DNA from: Leeia aquatica
GTDB taxonomy: Bacteria > Pseudomonadota > Gammaproteobacteria > Burkholderiales > Leeiaceae
Assembly: GCF_012641365.1 (NCBI RefSeq)
Contig: NZ_JABAIM010000001.1
Location: 1,178,001-1,242,000, forward strand
Direction of reading: 5' to 3'
DNA: 64,000 bases
Shown here: piece by piece, positions 1 to 8,022 of the stretch
Position numbering within the stretch: the stretch's first letter is position 1
Layout: each line of letters opens with the position of its first letter
Translations under genes and position numbers: made by a program
Notes under the pieces: generated by a model
What the model saw: only the letters and a program-made list of their open reading frames with translations
The model's database searches: none
Told to the model about the DNA's origin: nothing

Positions 1-1
1 G

Positions 2-364
2 GATGGCCGCCTGCCGGATGGTCCGCTGGCTGCGGCTGTGATCCAGCATTGCGGTGGCAGTGCCGATCACTTCATGGCCTGGCTGGGAGAAGCCGACCAG
101 AACGCCTATGCCCAACTGGCGCCGCTGGTCTTGCAGCACAGCGACGACGATACTCACGCCCGCCCCTTGCTGCAGCAGGCGGGTCAGGAAGTCGCCTTGC
201 TGGCGCAGGCGCTGGACCCGGAAGGGACGCTGCCGCTGGCCTTGTGCGGTGGACTGGCCCAGGCCCTGACCCCCTGGCTACCGGAAGCCCTGCGTCAACG
301 CATTCGTCCCGCACAGGGCGATTCGATGCAAGGTGCCCTCATTTTGATTCAGAAAGCGTGCTGA
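2..364 (+). CDS. N-acetylglucosamine kinase, BadF/BadG family (3' end only)
   Basis: Only the last 120 codons are in the window; the reading frame is open from base 2. The C-terminal segment carries a conserved LALCGGLA stretch (about 40 residues from the end) and ends in a GDSMQGALIL helix, as in BadF/BadG/BcrA/BcrD-type ATPases that phosphorylate N-acetylglucosamine. In this family the C-terminal half is the ASKHA nucleotide-binding lobe and the GGLA glycines contact ATP. Its stop TGA overlaps the ATG of the GntR gene (TGATG), so the two are translationally coupled. The role, making GlcNAc-6-phosphate for the NagA two genes downstream, is inferred from family and context. The N-terminal phosphate-binding motif is outside the window. 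Confidence 0.75.
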   Translation, partial: DGRLPDGPLAAAVIQHCGGSADHFMAWLGEADQNAYAQLAPLVLQHSDDDTHARPLLQQAGQEVALLAQALDPEGTLPLALCGGLAQALTPWLPEALRQRIRPAQGDSMQGALILIQKAC

Positions 365-1104
365 TGGACTATCAGGACAAATTGCTGGCCTTGCGCCCCG
401 ACGAGGACAACGCCACCCCGCTCTACCTGCAGTTCAGCCAGAAGCTGGCTGCGGCCATCAATGCCGGGGTCTGGCAGGCGGATGAAGCGCTCCCCTCCGA
501 GCGGACTTTCTGTGAGGCACTGGGTATCTCCCGCGTCACCGCGCGCAAAGCCATGGACCTGCTGCTGGAGCAAGGTCTGATCGACCGGCGACAAGGCTCC
601 GGCACCTATATCACCCCCAAGCTGGAGCAACCGCTGTCCCGGCTCTCCAGTTTCTCCGAGGAGCTGCGGCAGCGGGGTTTCAAACCGGCCTCTCGCTGGT
701 TGTCCCGCGAAGTGGCGCACGCCACGCAGGAAGAGGTATTGAAGCTGGGGCTGTCGCCCAACAGCAATGTGGCCCGCCTGCGTCGCTTGCGGACGGCGGA
801 CGACGTAGTGATGGCGATTGAAACCAGTACCTTGCCTCTGAGCAGCATGCCCGATCCCAAGCAGGTGGGCGACTCACTGTATGCCTGGCTGGATCAGGCG
901 GGCACACCGATTGTGCGCGCCCTGCAGCACATCAAGGCCATCAACGCCAGCGAAGAGCAGGCCCGGCTGGCCGGGGTCAAAGTGGGCACCGCCATGCTGC
1001 TGATCACCCGGATTGGCTATCTGGAAAACAATATTCCCATCGAGCTGACGCATACCTATTGCCGCAGCGATTATTACGATTTTGTCGCAGAACTGCGGCG
1101 GTGA
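364..1104 (+). CDS. GntR family regulator, HutC subfamily (NagR/DasR-like)
   Basis: 246 aa. Residues about 15-80 form a GntR winged helix-turn-helix (PLYLQFSQKL..., ALPSERTFCEALGISRVTARKAM, QGSGTYI). Residues about 95-240 form a UTRA effector domain (FSEELRQRGFKP, ending FELTHTYCRSDYYDF-like ELTHTYCRSDYYDF). UTRA domains of NagR/DasR bind GlcNAc-6-P or GlcN-6-P and release DNA. Located between the kinase and nagA, it is the probable local repressor of the GlcNAc operon. The start ATG at 364 overlaps the kinase stop codon. The operator was not identified with confidence; a weak candidate of the TGG-N8-CCA type lies at 10654-10667 upstream of the porin gene. Confidence 0.88.
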   Translation: MDYQDKLLALRPDEDNATPLYLQFSQKLAAAINAGVWQADEALPSERTFCEALGISRVTARKAMDLLLEQGLIDRRQGSGTYITPKLEQPLSRLSSFSEELRQRGFKPASRWLSREVAHATQEEVLKLGLSPNSNVARLRRLRTADDVVMAIETSTLPLSSMPDPKQVGDSLYAWLDQAGTPIVRALQHIKAINASEEQARLAGVKVGTAMLLITRIGYLENNIPIELTHTYCRSDYYDFVAELRR

Positions 1105-1111
1105 GGTAGCA

Positions 1112-2215
1112 GTGCTGAACGGAAACATCCTGACCCCGGACGGCTGGTATCACGGCACCCTGCATTTTGCAGAGCGCGTGGCCCGCATTGAGGGACAGCC
1201 ACAGTCACCCGACAGCAATGGGGATGACTACCTGTTGCCGGGCTTCATTGACCTGCACGTCCACGGCGGCGGCGGGCGTGACGTGATGCAGGGTCAAGGG
1301 GCCATTGAGGTGATTACCCGGCAGCATGCCCGGCATGGCACCACCTCCCTGCTGGCCACCACCATGACCGCGCCGCGCGAGCACATTGAAGCGGCACTGC
1401 GTGATCTGGGTGCCAGCATGCAGCAGCGCAGCCCACACGCTGCCCGGGTGCTGGGGGTGCATCTGGAGGGACCGTTCATCAACTCCGGCAAGCTGGGTGC
1501 CCAGCCCAACTTTGCCCGCACCGCCTTGTGGGACGAGCTGCAGGCCTACCACGAACTGGCCCCGATTCGGGTACTGACGGTCGCACCAGAGATTTCCGGC
1601 CATCTGGAGCTGATCCAGAAGGTGGTGGCGCAAGGCATTCGCGTACAGCTGGGCCACACCCTTGGCAGTTATGAAGATGGCGTGGCCGCGCTGCAGCACG
1701 GCGCCACCGGTTTCACCCACCTCTACAACGCCATGAGCCCGCTCCACCACCGTGAGCCCGGCATCGTGGGCGCTGCGCTGGCGCACGCTGAATTCTCTGA
1801 GTTGATTCCGGACCTGCTGCATGTCCATCCCGGCGCCATTCGCGCCGCCATGCGCGCCATCCCCAAGCTGTTCTGCGTCACCGATTCCACGGCCGCCGCC
1901 GGCATGCCGGATGGTGACTACCAGCTGGGCAGCCATACCGTGACCAAATGCCTGGGCGGGGTGCGCCTGCCGGATGGCACGCTGGCCGGCAGCACGCTGA
2001 CCATGGACGTGGCACTGCGTAACCTGGTGCTGATCGGCCTGAGCCTGAGCGACGCCAGCAACCGCCTGTCGCGCAATCCGGCTGATTTTCTGGGCCTGTC
2101 TGACCGGGGCCGTCTGGCCCCCGGCAGCTGGGCCGACATTCTGGTTGTAGACCGTCATTTGCGGCTGCGTGCCGTGTACGTGGAAGGAGAACGGATTGAC
2201 CTCGCGGATGCTTGA
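1112..2215 (+). CDS. nagA: N-acetylglucosamine-6-phosphate deacetylase
   Basis: 367 aa from a GTG start at 1112, which has a GAGGT ribosome-binding site at 1103-1107. A longer reading from TTG 1082 would overlap the GntR gene and adds nothing conserved. It hydrolyses GlcNAc-6-P to GlcN-6-P and acetate in the cytoplasm. Amidohydrolase metal motif HVHGGGG near residue 50, HLEGPFIN near 120, LGHT near 180, HLYNAMSPLHHREPG near 200-215 and VTDSTAAAG with the catalytic Asp near 260 are all visible. Length is normal for NagA (about 370-380). It is translated in one operon with the kinase upstream and the SIS-domain deaminase downstream, whose start lies inside the nagA 3' end. Confidence 0.93.
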   Translation: MLNGNILTPDGWYHGTLHFAERVARIEGQPQSPDSNGDDYLLPGFIDLHVHGGGGRDVMQGQGAIEVITRQHARHGTTSLLATTMTAPREHIEAALRDLGASMQQRSPHAARVLGVHLEGPFINSGKLGAQPNFARTALWDELQAYHELAPIRVLTVAPEISGHLELIQKVVAQGIRVQLGHTLGSYEDGVAALQHGATGFTHLYNAMSPLHHREPGIVGAALAHAEFSELIPDLLHVHPGAIRAAMRAIPKLFCVTDSTAAAGMPDGDYQLGSHTVTKCLGGVRLPDGTLAGSTLTMDVALRNLVLIGLSLSDASNRLSRNPADFLGLSDRGRLAPGSWADILVVDRHLRLRAVYVEGERIDLADA

Positions 2216-3218
2216 AGAGGCGTGCAGCACGTCTGAAATGATCAGCCTGCAGTTGCAGCAGGATGAGGCACGCTATCTGGCACTGGGTGAAGCGCTGCGC
2301 GCTGCCCCCCCTCAGAATGTGGTCACGGTGGCGCGGGGCAGCTCCGACCATGCAGCAGGCTATCTGGCCTACCTGCTGATGTCTCGCATCGGCAAGCTGG
2401 TGACCTCGCTGCCGATGTCGCTGGTCACCCTACACAAGGCGCCGCTGGACACCCGCCAGGCGCTGGCGGTTGCCATCTCGCAATCCGGACAAAGCCCGGA
2501 CGTGATCGAACCGATCCGTTTCTTCCGCGACGGCGGAGCCAATACCGTCGCGCTGGTCAACGACGTGCGCTCACCGCTGGCAGAAAGCGCGGAATGGACC
2601 TTTGGCCTGTGCGCGGGTCCGGAGTTGAGCGTCGCGGCCACCAAAAGCTTTATTGCCAGTCTGGTCGCCGGTGCCCGTCTGGTGGCACACTGGCAGAACG
2701 ATCAGCCGTTCCTGAAAGCCATCGCCACCCTGCCGGAATCGCTGCTGCTGGCTTGCAAGCAGGACTGGAGTGCGGCGCTGGATGTACTGGCCCCTGCCAG
2801 CCGCATCATGGTAGTCGGTCGTGGCATCAGCTTTCCGATCGCGCTGGAAGCCGCGCTGAAGTGCAAGGAAACGTCGGCCATCCAGGCGGAAGCGTTCTCC
2901 GGTGCCGAAATCAAGCATGGCCCGATGGCGCTGATTGATGAAGGCTACCCGCTGCTGATTTTTGCCACCCGTGGTCCGGCACTGGAAGGGCTGCGCAAGC
3001 TGGCCGCCGAGATGCGTGGCCGGGGTGCACGGGTGCTGCTGGTGGCCCCGCACGATGTGCCGGAGCGAGACCTGACGCTGCCCGGCGCCGTGCTGCCGGA
3101 GCTGGACCCGATTGTCGCCATCCAGGCTTTCTATGTGATGGCGGCGCAACTGGCCGAGGCCCGCGGCATGGACCCGGACCAGCCACGACATTTGAGCAAG
3201 GTCACCCGGACCGAATAA
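2196..3218 (+). CDS. SIS-domain glucosamine-6-phosphate deaminase (NagB-II/AgaS type)
   Basis: 340 aa from TTG 2196, chosen because GGAAGGAGA (2182-2190) sits at the right distance and because MTSRMLEEA is the usual beginning of this family; ATG 2208 is the alternative. Two SIS domains: the first with ARGSSDHA (about 50) and SQSGQSPD (about 100), the second with VVGRGISFPIALEAALKCKETS (split here as VGRGISFPIALE and ALKLKE-like ALKCKETS) and EAFSGAEIKHGP (about 230). It likely converts GlcN-6-P to fructose-6-P and ammonia, replacing a classical NagB, which is not seen here. The start overlaps nagA by 20 nt. The 3' end is followed by a CAGGG-TTCG-CCCTG hairpin. Confidence 0.88.
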   Translation: MTSRMLEEACSTSEMISLQLQQDEARYLALGEALRAAPPQNVVTVARGSSDHAAGYLAYLLMSRIGKLVTSLPMSLVTLHKAPLDTRQALAVAISQSGQSPDVIEPIRFFRDGGANTVALVNDVRSPLAESAEWTFGLCAGPELSVAATKSFIASLVAGARLVAHWQNDQPFLKAIATLPESLLLACKQDWSAALDVLAPASRIMVVGRGISFPIALEAALKCKETSAIQAEAFSGAEIKHGPMALIDEGYPLLIFATRGPALEGLRKLAAEMRGRGARVLLVAPHDVPERDLTLPGAVLPELDPIVAIQAFYVMAAQLAEARGMDPDQPRHLSKVTRTE

Positions 3219-3222
3219 AACG

Positions 3223-3242
3223 GAGCAGGGTTCGCCCTGTTG
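3223..3242 (+). other. UUCG-loop hairpin after the deaminase gene
   Basis: CAGGG (3226-3230), TTCG loop, CCCTG (3235-3239), extendable by A3224-T3241 and G-T pairs. It lies 5 nt after the deaminase stop and has no T tract, so it is more likely an RNA-stability or partial termination element than a full terminator. The rest of the 205-nt spacer to the first binding-protein gene (3219-3423) shows no further motif I can support except the GGAG ribosome-binding site at about 3413. Confidence 0.5.
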
Positions 3243-3423
3243 CAGCAGAGAAAACAATACGGAGCGGCCACAGGCTGCCCAATACAAGTGATCGGCAATG
3301 CACTGATCGCAGGCAGGCAACTGCCATTGTGTTTCCGTCAGCCCGGACCACCGGGCGGCGGCACGACCGTCCAGAAAACAGCTGAATCGGGCGGCGGTAA
3401 TTCACTAACCTTGGAGATGCATC

Positions 3424-4689
3424 ATGCAATTGAAGAAGCTGGCAAGCAGTCTGGCATTGATCGGTTTTGCTGTCGCAGGCAGCGCACACGCCGACAAGGT
3501 CAAGGTTGAATACTGGACCATGAGCCTGGCACCGAAGTTCAATGCCTACTTTGACATGGTGGAAAAGAAGTTCGAAGCGCAGAACCCGGACATTGACGTG
3601 GTCTGGGTGGACCTGCCGTGGGACGTGATCCAGGCCAAGCTGACCGCTGCCATTGCAGCCGGCCAGCCCCCGGCCCTGGTCAACCTGAACGTGCCTTGGG
3701 CCTATGACTACGCACAAGACGGCGTGATCCAGCCGGTAGATGGCCTGCTGGGTGGCGACAAAGCCGTCTACGCCTCCGGCGCACTGGCCGATGTGACCTT
3801 CAAGGGCAAGGTTTACGGCTTCCCGTGGTACAACGGCGCCAACATCCTCGCCTACAACACCAGCTTGTTCCAGAAGGCCGGTCTGGCGGGCAAGACCCCG
3901 AAGTCGCTGGATGAAGAGCTGATGATGGCCAAGCAGATTGCGGCCAAGACCGGTGTTCCGGGTTTTGCCCCTGCACTGGGCAAGATCATCGGCATCTTCC
4001 AGGCCGAAGGGCTGGACATCGTGGTGGGGGGCAAAGCGGCCTTTAACAGCCCGGCACACGTCGCGCTGCTGAAGAAGTTCCAGGATGCCTACAAGTCCGG
4101 CGCGCTGGCCAAGGACAATCTGTTCGCTGAAGACAACTTCCAGACCTCAATTGCCCTGTACAACGCCGGCAAGCTGGGCATGCTGGAAAGCACCCCGTCC
4201 ACGCTGGACCGCACCAAGTCTGACGCCAAGGACATCTACGCCCTGACCGAAGTGGCACCGGCGCCGATGGGGCCGACCAAGGTGGTCAAAGGCGGCTGGT
4301 TGATGCACTTTGCCGTACCCAAGGGCGTCAACGCCAAGGTTCTGCCTGCCACCGCCAAGTTCGCCAAGTTCCTGACCGGCGACGAAATGCAGCTGGCTTT
4401 CTCCAAGGCCACTGGCGGCACCTACCCGTCCACCATCAAGGCGGGTGACGATGCCTACTTCCAGTCCCTGCCGGCAGGCTCGGGGGCCCTGGAAAAAGCG
4501 CGCGCGGTCGGCGGCAAGAACATCGACAACATCCGTACCTTGTGGGGCGTGCCGGGTCTGCCGGACTTCGAAGCCCTCAACAAGCGCCTGCAGGACGCAG
4601 TGGAAGCAGGGGTGACCGGCAAGAAGGACATCAAGGAAGCGCTTGATGACGCCGCCACCTTCTGGAACGAGAAGCTGGCCAAGAAGTAA
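3424..4689 (+). CDS. ABC transporter sugar-binding protein 1 (GlcNAc/chito-oligosaccharide)
   Basis: 421 aa. Signal peptide at residues 1-23 (MQLKKLASS...AGSAHA, cut before DKVKVEYW). It is a family 1 extracellular solute-binding protein (MalE/UgpB fold) that presents sugar to the membrane permeases in the periplasm. Recognisable segments are EYWTMSLAPKF, FEAQNPDIDVVWVDLPWD, YGFPWYNGANILAYN and TGGTYPST. The closest functional guess is an N-acetylglucosamine or chitobiose carrier because all neighbours act on GlcNAc. The ribosome-binding site TTGGAG precedes the ATG. A close paralogue follows directly downstream, and an 11-bp hairpin separates them. Confidence 0.87.
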   Translation: MQLKKLASSLALIGFAVAGSAHADKVKVEYWTMSLAPKFNAYFDMVEKKFEAQNPDIDVVWVDLPWDVIQAKLTAAIAAGQPPALVNLNVPWAYDYAQDGVIQPVDGLLGGDKAVYASGALADVTFKGKVYGFPWYNGANILAYNTSLFQKAGLAGKTPKSLDEELMMAKQIAAKTGVPGFAPALGKIIGIFQAEGLDIVVGGKAAFNSPAHVALLKKFQDAYKSGALAKDNLFAEDNFQTSIALYNAGKLGMLESTPSTLDRTKSDAKDIYALTEVAPAPMGPTKVVKGGWLMHFAVPKGVNAKVLPATAKFAKFLTGDEMQLAFSKATGGTYPSTIKAGDDAYFQSLPAGSGALEKARAVGGKNIDNIRTLWGVPGLPDFEALNKRLQDAVEAGVTGKKDIKEALDDAATFWNEKLAKK

Positions 4690-4704
4690 ATCCAGCTGAA
4701 GGTT

Positions 4705-4730
4705 GACTGCCCGGGCACACCCGGGCAGTC
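4705..4730 (+). other. Strong 11-bp intercistronic hairpin
   Basis: GACTGCCCGGG (4705-4715) pairs perfectly with CCCGGGCAGTC (4720-4730) around a CACA loop. No T tract follows. It is placed just behind the first binding-protein gene, where such hairpins commonly protect the highly expressed upstream message from 3' exonucleases and reduce read-through. Confidence 0.6.
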
Positions 4731-4780
4731 GGCGCACGCCCCTATTCCGCATTTGCTGTTCCAAGCAAAGGATATGTCAC

Positions 4781-6043
4781 ATGAAGCTGAACCGATGGGT
4801 AAGCAGTGGCCTGCTTGCGCTCGCCGCCACCTCCGCGATGGCCGACAAGATCAAGCTGGAATTCTGGACCAACAGCCTGCATCCAAAGTTTGATGGCTAC
4901 TTCAAGGCGCTGGAGCAAACCTACGAAGCACAGAACCCGAATGTTGATCTGGTCTGGGTAGACATTGACTGGGACAATTTCGAGCCGAAACTGGCCGCGG
5001 CGCTAGCCGCCGGCAATGCGCCAGCTGTGGTCAATATGGATGTCCCGCAAACCTTCCGCTTTGCCCAGCAGCGGATGATTCTGCCGCTGGATGAGCAGAT
5101 GGGTGCCGACCGCTCGCATTATGTGCGTGGCGCGCTGGAGGACGTGACCTTCAAGGGCAAGCTCTATGGTTTCCCTTGGTACAACAACGCCAACGTGCTG
5201 GCGCTGAATGCCGATCTGCTGAAGAAAGCCGGGCTGGATGCCAGCAAGCCTCCCCGCACGCTGGACGAACAGCTGGCTTTTGCCAAGCAGATTCGTGCCA
5301 AAACCGGCCAGCCGGGCTTGTTGCCTCAACTAGGCAAGATGTCTGGGGTGTTCCAGGGCGAAGGCCTGGCCTTGGTCAAGGATGGCAAGGCCGTCTTCAA
5401 CTCACCCCAGCATGTGGCGCTGGTGCGCAAATTGGCCGACGCCTACAAAAGCGGCGCTTTGGCCAAGGACAGCCTGTTCTCGGAAGACAACTTCCAGGAT
5501 TCCATCAAACTGTATAACGCCGGCAAGCTCGGCATGATGGAAGCGGCGCCGTCCGCCTTGTCCCGCACTCGGGATGATGCCAAACAGGTTTACGCCAGCA
5601 CGGTGGTACAACCCGCACCATTGGGGGGAGGCAAGATTGCCAAGGGGGGCTACCTGTTCACCTTCGCCATCCCGGTCACCACCGACAAGGCCAAACTGCC
5701 AGAGGCCGTGAAGTTTGCCAAGTTCATTACCAATGACATCAACCAGCTGGCCTTCTCCAAGGCCACCGGTGGTACGTACCCGTCTACGGTAGGGGCGCTG
5801 GCCGATCCCTTCTTCACCCAGCTGCCCAAGAACCCCGGTGCACTGGACGTCGCACGGGCAACCGCAGCTCGGGTTGCACCCAATGTGCGGACGCTGGAGC
5901 TGGTCGGGGTACCGAACGTCACCACCCTGTCCAAAAAGCTGCAAACCGCCATTGAGGCTGCAGTCACCGGGCAGAAAGACCCCAAGCTGGCGCTGGATGA
6001 AGCTGCCGAGTTCTGGAATGAACGCCTGAAAGCCACACCGTAA
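4781..6043 (+). CDS. ABC transporter sugar-binding protein 2 (paralogue of the preceding gene)
   Basis: 420 aa from ATG 4781 (AAAGGA upstream); the frame is open further upstream but that part lacks a signal sequence. Signal peptide residues 1-21 (MKLNRWVSSGLLALAATSAMA, cut before DKIKLEFW). It is clearly homologous along its whole length to the protein at 3424-4689: FWTNSLHPKFDGYF, YEAQNPNVDLVWVDIDWD, YGFPWYNNANVLALN, KSGALAKDSLFSEDNFQ, LGMMEAAPSAL and SKATGGTYPST have direct counterparts. Two binding proteins feeding one set of permeases suggests sugars of different length or linkage. Which one binds what cannot be told from sequence. Confidence 0.87.
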   Translation: MKLNRWVSSGLLALAATSAMADKIKLEFWTNSLHPKFDGYFKALEQTYEAQNPNVDLVWVDIDWDNFEPKLAAALAAGNAPAVVNMDVPQTFRFAQQRMILPLDEQMGADRSHYVRGALEDVTFKGKLYGFPWYNNANVLALNADLLKKAGLDASKPPRTLDEQLAFAKQIRAKTGQPGLLPQLGKMSGVFQGEGLALVKDGKAVFNSPQHVALVRKLADAYKSGALAKDSLFSEDNFQDSIKLYNAGKLGMMEAAPSALSRTRDDAKQVYASTVVQPAPLGGGKIAKGGYLFTFAIPVTTDKAKLPEAVKFAKFITNDINQLAFSKATGGTYPSTVGALADPFFTQLPKNPGALDVARATAARVAPNVRTLELVGVPNVTTLSKKLQTAIEAAVTGQKDPKLALDEAAEFWNERLKATP

Positions 6044-6052
6044 CTGTCGCAC

Positions 6053-6074
6053 CCGGGCCGGTTTACCGGCCCGG
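6053..6074 (+). other. GC-rich hairpin after second binding-protein gene
   Basis: CCGGGCCGG (6053-6061) pairs with CCGGCCCGG (6066-6074) around TTTA. It occupies the same relative place as the hairpin after the first binding-protein gene and probably also sets the excess of binding protein over permease by mRNA stabilisation. Confidence 0.55.
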
Positions 6075-6102
6075 CCAAGCACCACCTGAGAGAGAGTACA
6101 CC

Positions 6103-6972
6103 GTGAAACCTGACCGCTTCCGGACCTTGCAGGGTTACCTGTTTCTGGCCCCTACCCTGCTGCTGTTGCTGGCCTTCACCCTGATCCCGGTGTTGTTCAA
6201 TACAGCCTTGTCCTTCTATGACTATTTTCCCTCGGTCCGGGCGGACTGGGTGGGTCTGGAGAACTTCAAATACCTGTGGGAGGACGACCTGTTCCACATG
6301 GCACTGAAGAATTCGTTGACCTATTTGCTGATCGTGCCGCTGATCCAGCTGGCCGCCATTGTGCTGGCCGTCCTGGTCAACAACAAACTACCGGGCATCC
6401 GCCTGTTCCGCGCAGCCTACTACACCCCGGTGGTGACCATGGTGGCGGTGATCGGCATTGTCTGGACCATGATGTACCGTGAAGACGGGCTGATTAATCA
6501 GACCTTGCAGTTCCTGCATGCCATCAATGCACCCATCGGCTTTCTGACCGACGACAGCATTGCCTTGTTTGCGGTGATGTTTGTTACCTTCTGGCGCGGT
6601 CTGGGCTACTACATGGTGATCTATCTGGCCGGGCTGCAGGCCATCCCGCAGGAAATGCAGGAAGCCGCCACTCTGGATGGTGCCAACGCCTGGCAGCGCT
6701 TCTGGCGCATCACCCTGCCGATGCTGAAGCCCTCCATCCTGATCTGTTCGGTGCTGTCTACCACCGCAGCGCTGAAGTGTGTGGAAGAGCCTTGGGTGAT
6801 CACCAAAGGTGGTCCACTGAATGCCACCTATACCGGCTTGTTCTATGTGTACCAGATGGGCTTCCGCAGCAGTGAATGGGGCCGTGCCGCCGCCGCTGGC
6901 GTGGTACTGGCGGTGCTGTGCCTGCTGGTGGCGTGGCTGAACTTCCGCTTCATCCGCCCCAGCCATCGTTAA
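6103..6972 (+). CDS. Sugar ABC transporter permease, MalF-like
   Basis: 289 aa from GTG 6103 (GAGAGAGTA upstream). Six predicted membrane spans, the first at about residues 13-35 (GYLFLAPTLLLLLAFTLIPV). The cytoplasmic EAA loop, EAATLDGANAWQRFWRITLP (about 186-205), contacts the ATPase. It forms the inner-membrane channel together with the next gene product and is fed by the two binding proteins upstream. Family: carbohydrate uptake transporter-1 permeases. The gap to the next permease is 21 nt. Confidence 0.9.
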   Translation: MKPDRFRTLQGYLFLAPTLLLLLAFTLIPVLFNTALSFYDYFPSVRADWVGLENFKYLWEDDLFHMALKNSLTYLLIVPLIQLAAIVLAVLVNNKLPGIRLFRAAYYTPVVTMVAVIGIVWTMMYREDGLINQTLQFLHAINAPIGFLTDDSIALFAVMFVTFWRGLGYYMVIYLAGLQAIPQEMQEAATLDGANAWQRFWRITLPMLKPSILICSVLSTTAALKCVEEPWVITKGGPLNATYTGLFYVYQMGFRSSEWGRAAAAGVVLAVLCLLVAWLNFRFIRPSHR

Positions 6973-6993
6973 ACCAGGTCATCAGGACGCATC

Positions 6994-7890
6994 ATGGATT
7001 TGAGAACCCGTAAAACCCTGCAGCGTACTGGCAACAAGGTGCTGCATTACAGCATCCTGCTGGCACTGGCGCTGTTCACCTGCTACCCCTTCCTCTGGCT
7101 GCTCAACACGGCACTGGGGACTGAAGGAGGCGTCTTCGACTTTCCGCCGCCGCTACTGCCACGCGGCCTGACCCTGGAGCACTTCCGCCAGGTCTTCGAG
7201 CAATTCAGCATCGGTACCTTCTTCAAGAACTCGGTGTGGATCTCGGTCTGGACCATTTTCTGGACCCTGTTCCTGTCCAGTACCGCCGCCTATGCGCTGT
7301 CGCGCATGCGCTTTCCGGGCCGCAATCTGGTGTTCACCATCATTGTGGTCAGCATGATGCTGCCGGCTGAGGTCAACTTTCTGCCCAACTACGTGATCAT
7401 GGCCAAGCTGAACCAGCTGATGATGTGGCTGGCGGACAGCACTGGCTGGGAAGCGCTGGCCAGCATCAAGTTTGCCGATGGGCACCTGGGCGTGATCCTG
7501 CCCACCGTCGCCACGGGCTTCGGCATCTTTCTGATGAAGCAGGCTTTTGAGGAAATCCCGCAGGACCTGATCGACGCCGCCCGTATCGACGGTGCCAGTG
7601 AATTTGCCATCTTCTACAAGGTGGTGCTGCCGCTGACCCGCCCGCACCTGGCCGCGCTTGCCATCTTCACCCTTGTCAGCAGCTGGAACAACTTCATGTG
7701 GCCCAGCATCGTGCTGACCAGCCCGGATCAATATCCGATGGCCACTGGCGTGCTGCAGCTGTTTGGCGCCTTCCAGTCCTCATTCCGGTTAACCGCTGCC
7801 GGATGCGTGATTGCCATCGTGCCCATCCTGCTGGTGTTTGTATTTACCCAGCGCTACTTCATGCGCGGGATGGAGGGTGCAGTGAAGTAA
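6994..7890 (+). CDS. Sugar ABC transporter permease, MalG-like
   Basis: 298 aa. First membrane span at about residues 16-36 (VLHYSILLALALFTCYPFLW), five more spans, EAA-type loop DAARIDGASEFAIFYKVVLP at about 192-211, and a C-terminal QRYFMRGMEGAVK typical of MalG-class permeases. It pairs with the preceding permease. The following 132 nt (7891-8022) hold only a weak, long-range complementarity and the ribosome-binding site of the GH3 gene. Confidence 0.9.
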   Translation: MDLRTRKTLQRTGNKVLHYSILLALALFTCYPFLWLLNTALGTEGGVFDFPPPLLPRGLTLEHFRQVFEQFSIGTFFKNSVWISVWTIFWTLFLSSTAAYALSRMRFPGRNLVFTIIVVSMMLPAEVNFLPNYVIMAKLNQLMMWLADSTGWEALASIKFADGHLGVILPTVATGFGIFLMKQAFEEIPQDLIDAARIDGASEFAIFYKVVLPLTRPHLAALAIFTLVSSWNNFMWPSIVLTSPDQYPMATGVLQLFGAFQSSFRLTAAGCVIAIVPILLVFVFTQRYFMRGMEGAVK

Positions 7891-8022
7891 GCCTGAACAC
7901 ACTGACCGGTTGGCTGCCCCGACCCCGCCTTCAGACCCTGCCCAAGCATGGCATGGGGTTTGGCAGGCCGCTAACCGAAACAGGCCGCCAACGCAGCCTG
8001 GCCTTACCTTGGAGAGACAGAA

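Noticed and set aside
7891-8022. Long-range inverted repeat (CGGTTGGC...GCTAACCG) between the second permease and the GH3 gene
   Set aside because: Short imperfect arms far apart; likely chance.
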